Shown: in pieces, positions 35,575 through 48,390 of the stretch
Layout of the letters: each line of letters starts with the position of its first letter
Numbering within the stretch: position 1 is the stretch's first letter
NCBI GenBank assembly: GCA_949357655.1
Contig: CASHTG010000015.1
Coordinates: 2,480,001-2,544,000, forward strand
Length of the DNA stretch: 64,000 nt
Origin: Parascedosporium putredinis
Taxonomy: Eukaryota > Ascomycota > Sordariomycetes > Microascales > Microascaceae
Direction: 5' to 3'
Translations under genes and position numbers: made by a program
The notes under the pieces: generated by a model
What the model was told of the DNA's origin: nothing
The model's database searches: none
Seen by the model: only the letters and a program-made list of their open reading frames with translations

Positions 35575-38500
35575 GGTGAATGTGCGTCGGGGAAGGCGTA
35601 GAGGTCGTCGAAAAAGAGAAAGGCCGGTGACCTAAGCGCCGGTGTGGGCCTTCAGTTCAGGGACTGAGCCCGTGTATCCAAAGTTACCGGACAATATCGT
35701 GTGAAGACGCAGCGAACAAAATTTTTAATCGGCTCGCGGAATAAATTTTAATCGAAAATCTAGAATAGTCAAAGTCTCCAGGGGACTGCAGGCGCGTATG
35801 TATAAGAGAATAGGATGAACAAGCTTGATGGGCTGTCCGTGTGTTCGGTCCCAAAAGGCTCGTGGAGGTGACCAAAAGGGGGCCAGAATCTCTTCTGTGG
35901 GGGCCCGTGTGGCTTGTCGACCGGGTCTTTGGAGAACGGGCCAGGGTGATGATGAAACGTTGTTATGCGACAGGCATCGAGGAGGCTATAACCGCAGTGC
36001 ACAAAGGAGGGATTTTGGCTGCAAGGGGTTCTCGTCAGTGATCGACTGGTCCACCAAGAGGCATAATGGTCTCTGCTTGAATGTTCGGGGCGCGTGCTAA
36101 CGAATTGAGGCAGCGCGAAGATCCCAAATGAGGCCGGGGGAGGAAGATCAGAGGAATGAGCTTACCGAAAGAACAGGTGCGTGGCGCCTAAAATGAGAAT
36201 CACTGCACCGAATCCGGTTCAGGGTGATCGTTGACCAAGTCTGTTAGCTTAACTTGGTGGGAATTTCTCCTCGCGCAGGATACTATTTCGTTGACAAGCC
36301 TCCGCGCGCTCCTGGTAAAGATCCGAGGGAGCAGTTGTTGTGGGCGCGTTACCTCTTTGCAGCGAAAGCAAAAGACAGAAAAACGTCGATGAGCAACAAC
36401 CCCAAGTCCGAGTGTGCTTCGTGATGTGATGCCGAGGGGTTCAAATCAGAGACACGTCTCGGAGCAGGTATAAGAAATCGAGTAATGAGCGTGTATGCGA
36501 AGCGGGGTGAGCATGGGACGCAGCACCCAGGCCGATTAAATTGATTTTCCTTGGATTTTAAAGGGAGGAGGCAGGCAAATCTGAAAAGACGTCGTTTTCG
36601 TCGGGCATCGAGCGTCGGGCTTCGCGATGCGAGGGGTCGGAAAAGCAATCGGCAAACTCTAAAATGGTCGTTTTCGGCGATGGCTTAGCCAGAGGAAGAG
36701 GAAGGCAAGGTCAGTGTCAAGGCGTAAAAAATGAAGCAAAAAGGTGCTGGGCTTCGGGGGCGCGGTGGGAGAATGAAAATCGTTCGGGAATATTGACGAC
36801 CGGCGAGATCAACTCTGCGTTGCGCGTCTAATGTCGATACAGAAGACCGCCGCGTCTGACTTTCAAAGGGTGGGGAAAGAGTGGAATAGTGAAGAAGGAA
36901 GGTGAATAGAGGTGGTCGTGGAGAGTGCGAAAGAGGGCCCTGTCGTCAAGAAGAAAGCAAAGAGAGAGGGAGAAAACTGTGGGCAGAGACCCCGAGAATT
37001 GCTTTTGTTTTTGGTAGCAGCGTCTCCGGCTTGTTTGGTCAGAGGATATGGGCAAGATGGGGAACCCCTGCGATGCTGGGTGTCCGGGGAGTTGCTCACT
37101 TCCGGACGCATGTACTCGATTGTATTGTACTTACCCTGTTAATTGCTGATCGAAGACCCCAACAAGGTATTGTTTGGGTAGCAGGGAAGAGGAAAGGTGA
37201 GGATTTTGTCCCAAGGCGTGACGAAAGTCGGAAGGGGCATTCGGCGTTGTGTCGAAGGAGAGAGAACAGTTCGAGGGTTGGTTCACACCCCAGGCACGAG
37301 AGGGCGAGAAACTACAAGTACGCTAGTGTGATGGACTGACTTGAGCAGGCATAAAGAGGTCGGGCAGAGGGGGGCAAAAAAATTAGTACGTTAACGCGTC
37401 AAATAGGGGAGAAGAAGCTCTGCACTACGGAGGGAAAAGGAAAGAAAAAGAAAAAAGAACATATGAACGAGGATATCGAAATCCCGCAGTTCAGGCTTCA
37501 ATTCTTTTCCACTCAGAGCTCGGAAAGGACTAGACTGCTCGACTACAGAGTGTCTGTAGTGTAGGAAGCGACACTACATGTACTGAGCAAGCTTCAAGCT
37601 TGAAGGGTCCGCTCAGGTATTGCAGTATTGCAAGGCAAAGAGCAGCCCCTATCAGCCAAGCCAGTCGCCCGATGGCTTGGATTGTCAACTGGCGATGAAC
37701 GAGATCCCCTGGTGGGCCAGTACGTCGGTGGGTTGGTGGGCCCACAGCTCTTTAGTGCCAACATTAGTCTCTGCCCCTTGTACTGTACAAGGAAGGATGC
37801 TCGACTCCATCTTCTTGTGTGGAGCCGCTGTACATGGACATTAATCGACGCATATGCAATCCATCAATCTCCTTTGCATGTGTCGGTTTCTCCCAGGCTT
37901 GCCAGGCTCGCGAGTCAACCTTTTGAAGGTGGCAAAAACTCCCAGTCCCTGAAGCTCGGGAAACCCAGGTACAAATCGTTGATGCCCTTGCTTGCCTTGC
38001 TGCCAAAGGGCATGGGCCAGGGCGCAAAGACTCCAAGCCACAAAAGAACGAACTTTGAAAATCCACAGCCAGGCACACGCCAGGAATCAACATACGAGGA
38101 ATCACCTCGGATGAGTACCTCAGGACACCTGCGTCAAGGTTGGTCGTTGAATACTTACACTATAATATACATAATACAAGTAATGAATGATAAAGGCGCA
38201 AGCCAGCCCTTACTCGTGAAGCAATGTGGGGTTTTGGCCCGGTTAAGTGGGAGAATAACTCAGCCGAAGGCTGGTGAAAAGGGAATCGAGGCCTTCAAGT
38301 CCACCGCGTCGATTCTCAAGCATACCCACGCGTCGGGACAAAGCGATAGTGGAGGAGTAGAGGGAAAACAACCGACTTCTGAGCTGGGTTGATTGCCCTG
38401 TCCTGCAATGCGACTCTGGAAGTCAGGGTGCCTGTCTGGTGTTCGTATCCAAAGCCCATCCGCCCATCGCAATTTCAGATTTGTGCCATTTGCCAGCACA

Positions 38501-41500
38501 AGGGATCAGTGAAAAGGATCGATGCCAAAAGGGGACGAGAGAAGAATGACGAGGAAAAGATGAGAGAAGGGAGGGAAAAGGCCAAAAAAGAGAAAAAAAA
38601 AAAGAAAGAAAGAGCGAACGAATAAGAAGAAGGAAAAGAAAGAAGAAAAGTGTACATATGCCGCATACTACACTACTTGTACACACACTCGATGTATCCA
38701 TTCCAAGTCATTGAGCCATTCACTAATTTGTGTTTTCAACGACCTTGCCGAGAAGGAGGAGAGAAGAATGAGAAAAGGAGACGAAAAAACATGCGTTAGA
38801 TTGAACCGCAGAACTATCGGTTGCACGTCCTTTGGATGAGCCCTTGTTCGCGAACAGGGATGGAAAAGGTCATGGGGGGTCGATGCACTCTGCGGGATGA
38901 TGTCCCGGCATCAATGGCAGGGGTCATCTCATCCCCATGGGTCACCAACTTCCGATGTTGCCCTAGTCAGTCGCTTGGCTTCTGGAGGGTGGGTGGGGGA
39001 AAAGGGGAGAGCTGAGAGTCGAGGTACTCCATACCATCGTTCATAATTCAACCCAAGCGTTCAAGCTCTATCCGCTCTCCTCATTAAACCTCTTTCTCTG
39101 GCTCTCGTGGGAAACTTCGGCGCAACAAGCGGCGTCAGCAGTAACATTAAAAAGAAAAAAATTGGATATAACCACAAGGCGGCTACTCTCGCTAGAATCT
39201 TCTCTGCAGATATTTGACCCATCCTTAAATACTAGCAAGGACAACGGAGCAGAACCTTCGCGAGGACATCAATGATACCCAGTGCCAGGACAGCAGCACC
39301 GTCTGCCCCCTCGTACACTGTACATAGCAGTTTGGAGGCAAGTGCAGACTCTTGTTAACGGGGCCAAGGGCCTCTCGGGAGACGAGGGATCGCGGTACCA
39401 ACAAGCTGCCACCGCCCTGCACCGCTCGGGGTGAAGCTGTGGGCTCCATTCGTTGAACACGATAATGGGGGTTTTTTACGGGAAGAAGGCTAACGTCAAG
39501 TTGGTAACCTGGTCCGGATAGGTACCGGCGGATAAGAAGGACTACTTGAGAACAACCTCCGAGTCCGACAAGGTGCCTCTTCGCGCCTCGCAATCACCAT
39601 TTCCAGGCCAACCCTTCACAAGCGCCCTCATCGTCAGTGGGGCAGACCAGGGCGATCTTCAACACTTGTACCTTCTGCCAATCCTCCAACATGAGGGAGC
39701 CAGAGACGCACCCGGCACCATTGAAGCAGCGAGCCATATTACGCTTCTTTCTTTTCTCTCATCGGAATACCTGAATACGTAGTGTATGTACTTTCTAACT
39801 CTCGCACCATCTCAATCCATTGTGGCATTGGCTATCCTCGGAGAGTTGGCTGTAATGGTGGAGTGTACTGTAGTCTCAGGACCACATCCTCAATGCTCAC
39901 CACGGTCAGCACACTCCGATCCGCTGTGCTCCTCTTGTCCCAATCCGAGCCGAGCTACAACGCAGTCAACGAGTGCATCTCCGGTGAACAAACTTCGAGA
40001 ATGAGTGCGACCAATTACGCAGCTTAACGAAGGGTTTGAGGCTCGGCATTGAAACAATCAGTCATCGCTTCCCCAGGTCGTTATCTATTACAAGTCACAG
40101 CCTCAGTCCTGGCTCTCCACTAGCAGCTGGCATCAGCGAGCCCATGGGGTCGGCCCGGTATTAGACATTACCAATTTTGACCAGGTCTCAAATCAGAGGC
40201 CACGGCAGGTATATGGTGTACGAAGTACTTGGATCAGCCACTCGTCACCAGGTATCCATGTATGCAGTATGTCATGGATGGGATTTTTCCTTTGCCCCAA
40301 AGAAAGAAAGAAGAAAAAAGTGTGAGAAAAGAAAAAGAAAGAATTGGAAAAAGAGAAAGGACAAGGGGCTCCCTCACACGACAAAGGGATTTGAATGAGA
40401 AGGATGGATGAGGGAGGGAAGCCGCTGTGCAATTTCCTCCCTTCTCTCTGCCACCCACCCATGTGCCCCTTCCTCAGAGGTGATCTTATTATCTGCCTCG
40501 AGGGAGTGCAATTGATCCAATGGGCCAGCCCGTGGCCCGTCCATCAAGCAAAGGCCAGACCCAATGGTTGAAAATTGGCCGTGCGCGCATAGGCATGCAG
40601 CACAAGGAGATGAGCACCACGCTAGCCCATGGTACAGCCAGAAGTGGGTGGTGTGGCGGATGCCCTGGCGCAGGAACACTGCTGTCACACGCAGTCCGAA
40701 GTGGAATGGATGACGGTGTTGGTGCCAATGATGTATGTCAGTCCCACAGACAATCCAAGCCCTCGGGTGGAATAGTACTTGTATTCACTTGAATACTCTT
40801 TTTCGGCCCCTTCCTCTTTCCTTTTTCGTGGTGTCCGTGTGTCCGTGTGGTGTACACCCCCAAGAATGTGCGTCCCTGTCTTGTATCTGCAAAACGGGGC
40901 AAGCTCGACTGAGACTTGGCCCCAGAGAGTGCGAAGGTGGAAGAGGCAGATAGGGCTGCCTCCAATCTATGTTGGATTGCAGCAGAAGATATTGATGCCC
41001 TGCGACCTACCTGAGTGATCAGTTCCATCAACTACCCATCCATCCATCCATTGAAGCTATCATCTCCAAATGGAGAAGCCAGTGTATCATTGATGCCATA
41101 GGGTCTACCGAGGGATGGCGGCCGAGGTTGACAGGTGCAAATTGTGGAAATAATGCAGGCGCAGGCGCAGGTGCAGGTGCAGGCGCAAGGCTCCCACGGT
41201 CTTGTATCATCAACGGGACCATAATACTGGCACAGGCACAGCATCGCACAGCGCAGCGTCGCGTTGCAGCTGTGAAGAATCGTAGTCGGAAAAGACATCG
41301 ATCCACACTTTTCTCCTTTTCTTCTTCTTTTCTTCTTCTTTTATTCTCTCAAAAGACCAGAAGGGTGTACTTGTACTACTGACGGCTCCTACTTGCCACT
41401 TCCAAAAGGGAGAAGGCATCGCAATCGATCTATTGCACGCCCGTGTCAACTCTTGTGGCGCCATGCACTAATACTGGTTGACGGGCGACCGGGCCAAGCT

Positions 41501-44500
41501 TCTCGAGTAATACACGGCAAAGTATAGAAAGTTGTTCAATATCATTTTCCCAGTCTTCACCTCGGACGGTATCACCTGCAGGGTGATTCCTCGCGTCCTC
41601 GCACGCCTCGGTACGCGTTTTGTCCGGCCTACCGCCACCCTCCAGGGCGGTGGTCCCGTCTTCATCCTGGGACAGCCGGCACCACCAATGCCCACTGACC
41701 CATTCCCCATCTCGTCAACAATCCTGCGGGTCTGCGAGGGCCGAAGCCATCGCACTCGCGAAGCGAACCTGATGGCTCGGCGGGATATGTCTCGTTACGA
41801 GAGCCGGGTTGACGTTGGACGGGTCTCAGTATTTCGCGTAGAAGACGTCAATCCGAAACGACCGGGCAGTGGGCCATCGAGGTCGGCATCCAGATAGCAA
41901 CCCAACTCAACGAGGACTTGTGTGTCACGTCCCTTTATCCGAAGTGAGCAGGGAGAATTAGAGGTTGAGGAAAACAGCCTTTCCTCTCCAATGCGTGGGA
42001 GGGCAGCGTCCCTAGCCAGGCTGGTTCCAGCCGAATCCCTTGCGTTTGTAGATCACGCAAATGCACGGAAGGTGTTCAACTCCTGCCGTGCCCCCTCTCG
42101 TGGAGTGTTTCTCAAAGGAGATGGAAAGCTAGAAACGGGCCAGACGATCGAACAAGGACCAAAAGGGCGGGAATTCTGATTCCCCCTCAAGTTCGCAGGC
42201 AGAGCCCCCGACCCGCGCTGTCGATCCGTGGATGGTATTGTCTAGCATCGACGGCCCATACCCGGGTTCTCCCTGTCTTTTGAACACATGTAGCCCGTTT
42301 TTTTTCCCCAATACTAATTCTCTACCTCTATGATTTCCTTCTCCCGTTTCGATATTCCTGCCCCTCCCGGAGCCCGAGGATGGACATCGCTTATCTACGA
42401 AGGTGAGACGGCACACGCCTCAGCTATGCTCATCATCGCTGAAGCAAGAGCCCTTTGATGTATTCGGGAGGATATCCAGTTCCTCAATACGGTAACAAAA
42501 TTACAAAATGGCCACTCCAAGAGAATGCGAGGTGGTCTCCAGCGCTATTATGCACAAGGAGAATTCGGACGGGAAGGCGAGATGAGAGGGAGGGCCAAGG
42601 TTGATTTTCTCGAGTTTGCCCGTAACCTTGGGTTGCCTTCGGAAGGTTTGGAAATATTCGCTTAAAGTGCAACTCTGTTCTACCACCTTGATAACGGACG
42701 AAAGCTGCATCGATTCATGGGACGGGTCCCCGTCATCCGAAAGAAGGTCGGTCCTAGCAATAGAGGAATCGCGGTCTACGGCTCTGCCACTCTCGCTTAA
42801 CCCCCGATTTCTAGCATTTCTCCGTTTTCAGTGCCACTCCAAGCAGGATGGGGTCGATGGCGTGCGCTTGGGGAAAGCTCAATTATTTCGAATGGATCAA
42901 TCTCTCAAGACTATGTACGAAGTATATCCATCAGCCTATCAATCCGTGATAGGATCCAGTGTGGATTGCACCTACCGATGGAGGTAATAGTCAATTCCTT
43001 CATGTTCGCTGGGTACATGTACTCCACAATGCCCCACGATTGACGGTGACAAGTACACCCGTCAAAGACGATAAAGGACGTACTTCAGTTGTATTAGCGG
43101 GCTGAGAGACCTCAATTACTGCGTACATCCACCATTGATGGATCGATCCCTCAAGTTGTTGCCAGCCATACACCCAGCCCCAGTGGAGGTTTGTCTTAGT
43201 CCGCCGAGGGCGGGCCGTTCCACAACTGGTGACTCTTCCTTGCTCTTTCTTCGTGTCTTACACCAGCTCCGATTCATTACTCACATTGATTGATCGACTC
43301 CAAGGCCCAGGCTGGGAGACAGACAGCAATCGGTTCGACCCTGCTGTCCTCCATCCGTCATCAGCCATCGGCCGTCATTAGCGGATGCGTGCACATGGCC
43401 CAGCACTTGATTCCTTCAACCTCCTCGTAAGCGGCCAATCGGGACGCTTGTAAAGATCCGCCAGGTGTGCTTTCAGACACTTACGAGCGAGGAAACAGGG
43501 ACCGCCGATCACTGATGAATGTCAGTTTGTTCAGTCGTCCTCTTGTCCATGCACGCAATGTTCAATAATTTTGCTTTGCTTTTACTATTAGCATCTAGCG
43601 GGTTAGAGGCTCCCTGTTATTGAAACATGGACACTGCGGCCAAACGCGCGAAGGAAGGCCAAGGGCAACTCAGAATCAACTATTTCTTCCAAAGATACAC
43701 GAACAATACACGGAAGAAGAGAGGGGCCGAGAATCACAATCACTTCTCAATAATACTGTCCAGGGATGCCATGTCGGCTCCGATGTACGCTATGATACGC
43801 ATAATGCCCCATTGGGTGTATTATTCATGACGACTTGCTTGCTTGTTTTCATTTTATCCTCACTATTTCCGCCTCTATCTTCGGGGAAAGGGGAAGGGGA
43901 GGCCCCAGAAACAAAGAGGATTGAACTGCGTCGCCAAAGCGCACTCTTGACGTTGCAGATGGCCCCTTGAATATGCGGCCGGGGATGCAGGTGCTTGCTC
44001 AATATTTGAGATGCCTACATGTCGTCTATTACAATTAAAGACAATATTGGATTGCAAGAGCCAACACTGTCCAACCCCTTCCTCTTTTTTTCTCCTAATT
44101 TTTATATCATCTTAGAGATAGTATGCAAAGGGAGTAGGGAAAAAGGAAAAGGAAAAAGACAAGGCCAGTGCTCTTTCTCAGTGTGGCATCAGTATTCAAA
44201 AGGGCTGGTCCATGCCTCCGGATCCAGATGCGGAAGATGTGCGACTCCTAAGATGGTGGGGGAGGGGCGGAAACCCAGGTATCCGCATCCTCTGGTTTGA
44301 GTCCAACTTGCTTGGGATGCTCGGGCAACCCACATGAGTTGACCTTGGAAATCTTTTATTGATTCTGAAGAACCCTTTTCTGGTCCCGTCGGCCCTTACA
44401 TGTCTGGTGCTATCGCGGATGTAAGGGGAGGAAAAGGATAAGACGGGGCGGTGGAAATCGCTTACCCTCGAATCCACGCTCGAAACCAGTTCGACCCCGT

Positions 44501-45656
44501 CGCTTCTAGAAGTTCAAGTCCATGTCTCATCCCCTTTTGCGATGCGACCAATATGACTCGGCACGCAAAGTAGTATCACAGCTGCTTGATCTCATTTAAC
44601 TCTGCAGTGATCTTCCGAAACCAAACACACCAAAAGAGTGTGAATGGACAGGTTCATACTTTTCAAAACAGCGTCAAGTGCTTCTTTAGCTCGCGAGACA
44701 GCCCCACAGGCGCAGCACCGTCATGATCGAGCCTTCGACCTCCATCATCCAGGCATTTTAGAGAGGAAGGGGAAGGGGGTTGTTTTAGCTTTTCAAGGGT
44801 TTCCCTGGATGGCCTTTCCCGTTCAAGGGACCTACCTCTCTTCTCAACTACGATTAACACCATCTGCAAAAATTAACTGAAAACAGGGACTTGGGGGCGG
44901 GGTGACGAAAAGGCATCCCATCTAGTGCTGAGTTCGCTATCACTATCACCTTCACCCCGACACCACAACCGATAAGAAGAAGAAGGGGAGGGTAAGAGAG
45001 AGAGGGGAAGATGGGGAGGGGGTAAGCAATCACTCCCCTCGGCCAACATGGACAGGGAAGCCCGGGGATCTTGGACAATGCGGCGAATAGGAAAGGGGCT
45101 GCGCAGGCTCGGGGGTTTTTCTTTTCTTGATACACACACACGCACCCACATCCATCCCACTTAACACATACATATATACGCACGCACCGCTGTGCGTCTC
45201 TGACACCTGTCAGTCGCATGCGGAGCCGCATCCCCTCGTGAGAGAGGCTGGCCTGAGGACCTCAGCCCTTTGTCCTCGTTCAATTTGTAAAGCCTCTAGT
45301 ATATGTGGTCTTTCCCCTAACAAGATGAGTCCTTGGCATGAACGATCCTCGTGTGCCTGATCCTTCTCGGCCAGGATGGTCACGATCTTGTTGCCCACTT
45401 GTGTGAGTGTTCATGTAATATCTGCAATCATATGTTTCGTTTGCGATGCCCGGGGAAACTATAGTGTGGGGCCATGTAGAGGAGATATCCCGGAAGTTTT
45501 CAGCCTCTGACGCCCTCGGGCAAATGCATTAGGGCGTGTCATACGCCGGCCGATGGTTTCAAGATGATGATGGATCCTTTTAACTTTATTTGTAAATCAC
45601 GTCCGGCCTCCTTTCGCCAGGGTTCCTCGGAAGGATGGCGCCATACCGGGTCTTCG
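35575..45656. other. Gene-poor 10-kb interval between kipA and STK19
   Basis: Ten kilobases hold no protein family that I recognise on either strand. The kipA promoter lies at the left end and the STK19 3' flank at the right. Present are simple repeats (a GCAGGY hexamer at 41155-41190 and CATC units at about 41037-41052), purine-rich tracts, and TACATGTA palindromes at 37575 and 43014. The longest frames (37628-38392 and 41532-41897, both plus strand) show no domains, no credible introns and no codon bias like the flanking genes. An RNA gene or a fast-evolving gene cannot be excluded. Confidence 0.5.
41155..41190 (+). repeat. GCAGGY hexanucleotide repeat, about six units
   Basis: Six tandem hexamers, gcaggc/gcaggt with a final gcaagg, lie in the gene-poor interval. 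They would encode Ala-Gly in one frame, but no gene model supports translation. Confidence 0.85.
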
Positions 45657-47015
45657 TCACCCGTTAGAGAGCGGAGGGGCTAGCCCAAATCCAAGTTTTG
45701 GACCCGGGAAGGGGATTGTGTTTCTGCGAACCCCGTCTCTTTCGTACGAAGACGGGGAGAGCGGCGGAACGACATCATACAGCCCGGACCCCGCGTCCCA
45801 CGCTACCCGTGTCGAAAGCTCGACGACGCCGGCGCCGACGGCTTCCTCGAGCACCCACTGAACCGGAGGCCCCAAAGTCCCTCCACTTCTTTGTCTTGCC
45901 TGGCGCCACGCCCGAGTACTCGCCCCTCGCTCTCTTGGCGCCCGCGCCCCGGCGGCAGCCAGCCCGCCGTCCCATGCTTCACGCAGGAGTGATTCGGGCA
46001 TCTCGCGAAAGGCCGAACGCTTGTCCAAGAGCGCGAGGAGATGTTCGAGGGCCGCCTTGTGCAGCTTGAGGAAACCACCGTGGCCGGGCGCGGATACGGC
46101 AATATTTTCCACAGAGACCGGGTGTGCACGCTGCGATCGGGGCACGGGTGACGAGGTCGGCGTGCCTTTCCCCGTCACCATGTTGATGGCTCTGCCGCCC
46201 ACTGCGCCCAAGCTACCGGTGGGAGCTTTCGCGACGTGCTCTAGGGACATGCTGGAGCCGAGGAGGCCGCGCGTCAAGGCTGCGCTACCCGCTGGAGAGC
46301 CCGTGACTGCGCCGTGCATTCTCGCGGGCAAAGATGTGAGGAACCCGGCCCTGACCAGCTCATCGACCTGCTCCCTTCCCAGCACTGCCTCGGGATTGGT
46401 CTCTCCTCGCAAAGGCGGCATACGCCTTCTTCGTCTCTTCACCAGGCCCCTCCACCTCCTCCACTAGGGAGATTAGGTCCTGTACCTCGATGAGGGCCTC
46501 GCTCCTTCCCGACCAAGACCCTCCGCACAATTCCCTTGCTCAGCAACTCGGCAACCTCCCTTTCCACAGCGGTAGGCGAGGCGAGTACAGCCTGTAGGTG
46601 AGCGAGGGTCACGACGGGTGGCGTTCTCCTGCGGTAGTTGAGCACGTCGGCTATGCGCGTCGAGTTCATGCCCGATGCACGCTCCGGCACCGCCGTCCAC
46701 ATCCTGTCGCGGATGTACCGCATGGCCTGAACAACGTCGCGAAGGTGGAGGTCGGTGGCGAGGATGCGCACGAGGCCCACATCATCGAGACGGTCCTGAA
46801 AGTAAAACTCATCTGCCTCGTCCCCCTCCCCTTCCTCAGCCTCTTCGCTTCTCCCTTCCTCAGGCCGATCTTCAGCGCCCCTCCACGGGCGCCCCGGCCT
46901 GCGCGCCGCTTGCTTGAGACGCGCGAGGGCTTTGACTGCTAGTTGCTCTTGGCTTGGCGGGTGACTTTTGCACGCGGTTGGAGAAGCCTAGGATTGACCG
47001 TAGGTTTCGCGACAT
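45657..47015 (-). CDS. STK19 family winged-helix protein
   Basis: The protein begins MSRNLRSILGFSNRVQKSPA, the usual basic start of fungal STK19 members. An acidic stretch and YFQDRLDDVGLVRILATDLH follow. Further landmarks are LRDVVQAMRYIRDRMWTAVP, MNSTRIADVLNYRRRTPPVV, ASPTAVEREVAELLSKGIVR and ALIEVQDLISLVEEVEG. A C-terminal segment has VRAGFLTSLPAR and HGGFLKLHKAALEHLLALLD. STK19 was long called a kinase, but recent work describes it as a tandem winged-helix DNA-binding protein acting in transcription-coupled repair. No kinase motif is visible here. The gene seems intronless, about 450 codons, and is broken several times in GC runs (near 46890, 46500, 46390 and 45980). The start ATG is at 47013-47015. 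Confidence 0.82.
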
Positions 47016-48390
47016 CTCAGTACTTAACAAAGGCCCCCTGCACTTTGCTTGTTTTGCCCTCTTTGCCTTTCTCTTTCTTTCTCTTTAGCAAGTTTTACTT
47101 TGCTTTTGGAACTTCACGAGGCTGCAGTGCTCTTCCTTTACGCCGTTCCTAGCGTGGGGCTCTAAAAGCGTAGAGGACAGGGGAACCTTGGGAATGAGGC
47201 TGGGAATGTGATATGTGGGGCGTGAGTCGGGCTGGGGGAAGAATAAGCTTTTGTTGGTGTGTTGTTATTATTTCGTTGCCTCGCATGTCTTTGTTCTGGT
47301 GTAAGTAAGACGGTGCCGTGCCTTCCGTGCTATTTGCTGACAGAACTGATTCAAAAGTGGCAAAATAACAATGCAACGACAGCTCCTGCCGGATCCGAGC
47401 TTCCTACGACGATATGGTATTATTGCCACCTTGACCACCACGAGAGGTTCTTCTGGAAGCCCCGCGATGAACTCTATAAACTGGGCTTGAGAAGACCAAG
47501 CAATCTGAAACATCCGTCGAAATTATTTATTATCGGAGATTCAAAACTTTATCTATTAGTGAGCTTGCAATGGTTGCATCACTATCCTTGTGGAGGGTCA
47601 ATTCTTGGAAATTGTGACCCTCCCGAAGCTCAGTCACAAACGGGAGCACTGTAATAATACCGATCTCGCCTTGTTCCGTCATCAAAGTATTCATACATGT
47701 TCTTCTCTAGGTTCGTTTCCACCGACGTCCGGATAATGTACTGTACATGAGCAAACATTTTCTCCTTCCCGATTCCCCTTCTCCACTTCTCTTGTTCTAG
47801 CCTCTTCCTCCCCACCCCCTGCCGCCAGCAAAACCTTCTTGCCATGAAGCTACGCCGAGCTTGCGCGGATCCTCAGACACGAGGAACAGGTGGGGACGAC
47901 CCGGGTAGACGTCGGTGGCTGGCCGGCCGGAGATGATGGAGGAAAACAAAGAGGTGAGAAAAAGAAACGAAACAAGGTCAAGATGGTGAATCCAACCTCC
48001 CCCACAGGTTTGCATAGATGAAGAGGACTCCTCTAAAGGTGACTCAAAAACAAAAGGAGAGACTACTTGCAACGAAGTATGGGTTTCTCCCAACCCCCAA
48101 GCTATAGGTGTATGCGCGGACTGGTCCCTGATTCGCATGTTCTGTAAACTAGTCGCTAGTTGAAACGAAACAAAAAGTCAAATGGGCCAAGATAATCCAG
48201 CTTCAAAGATGAGAAGGGAAAATCGAGAAACGCCTCCCGTGGCGCACACGATAAAAAAGAAAAAAGGTCGTGTAAAATCTCAAGCTGCAACGCGTATGCG
48301 GAGAGCGTGGTGGCGAGGGGTTTAGTCCAGTTCAGACGCCTCTTGAAGCGCGGAACCCACCCTTCTTCGTCCTTGACAACGCGCCCCCGC
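47016..48390. other. Spacer between STK19 start and the SulP transporter 3' end
   Basis: About 1.37 kb hold the STK19 promoter and the 3' flank of the transporter, both minus strand. The sequence is T-rich near 47060-47100 (a likely pyrimidine leader on the opposite strand). No gene is recognised. Confidence 0.5.

Noticed and set aside
37628..38392. 254-codon open frame in the gene-poor interval
   Set aside because: It has no domain, no bias like the neighbouring genes, and Lys/Gly/Ser-rich patches typical of random frames. Nothing supports translation.
38540..38660. Lys/Glu-rich frames on the plus strand and Phe/Leu/Ser-rich frames opposite
   Set aside because: They come from a purine-rich tract and carry no family signal.
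41532..41897. 121-codon frame in the 10-kb gap
   Set aside because: The composition is closer to coding than its surroundings, but I find no motif, intron structure or homologue. An equally long frame lies on the other strand.
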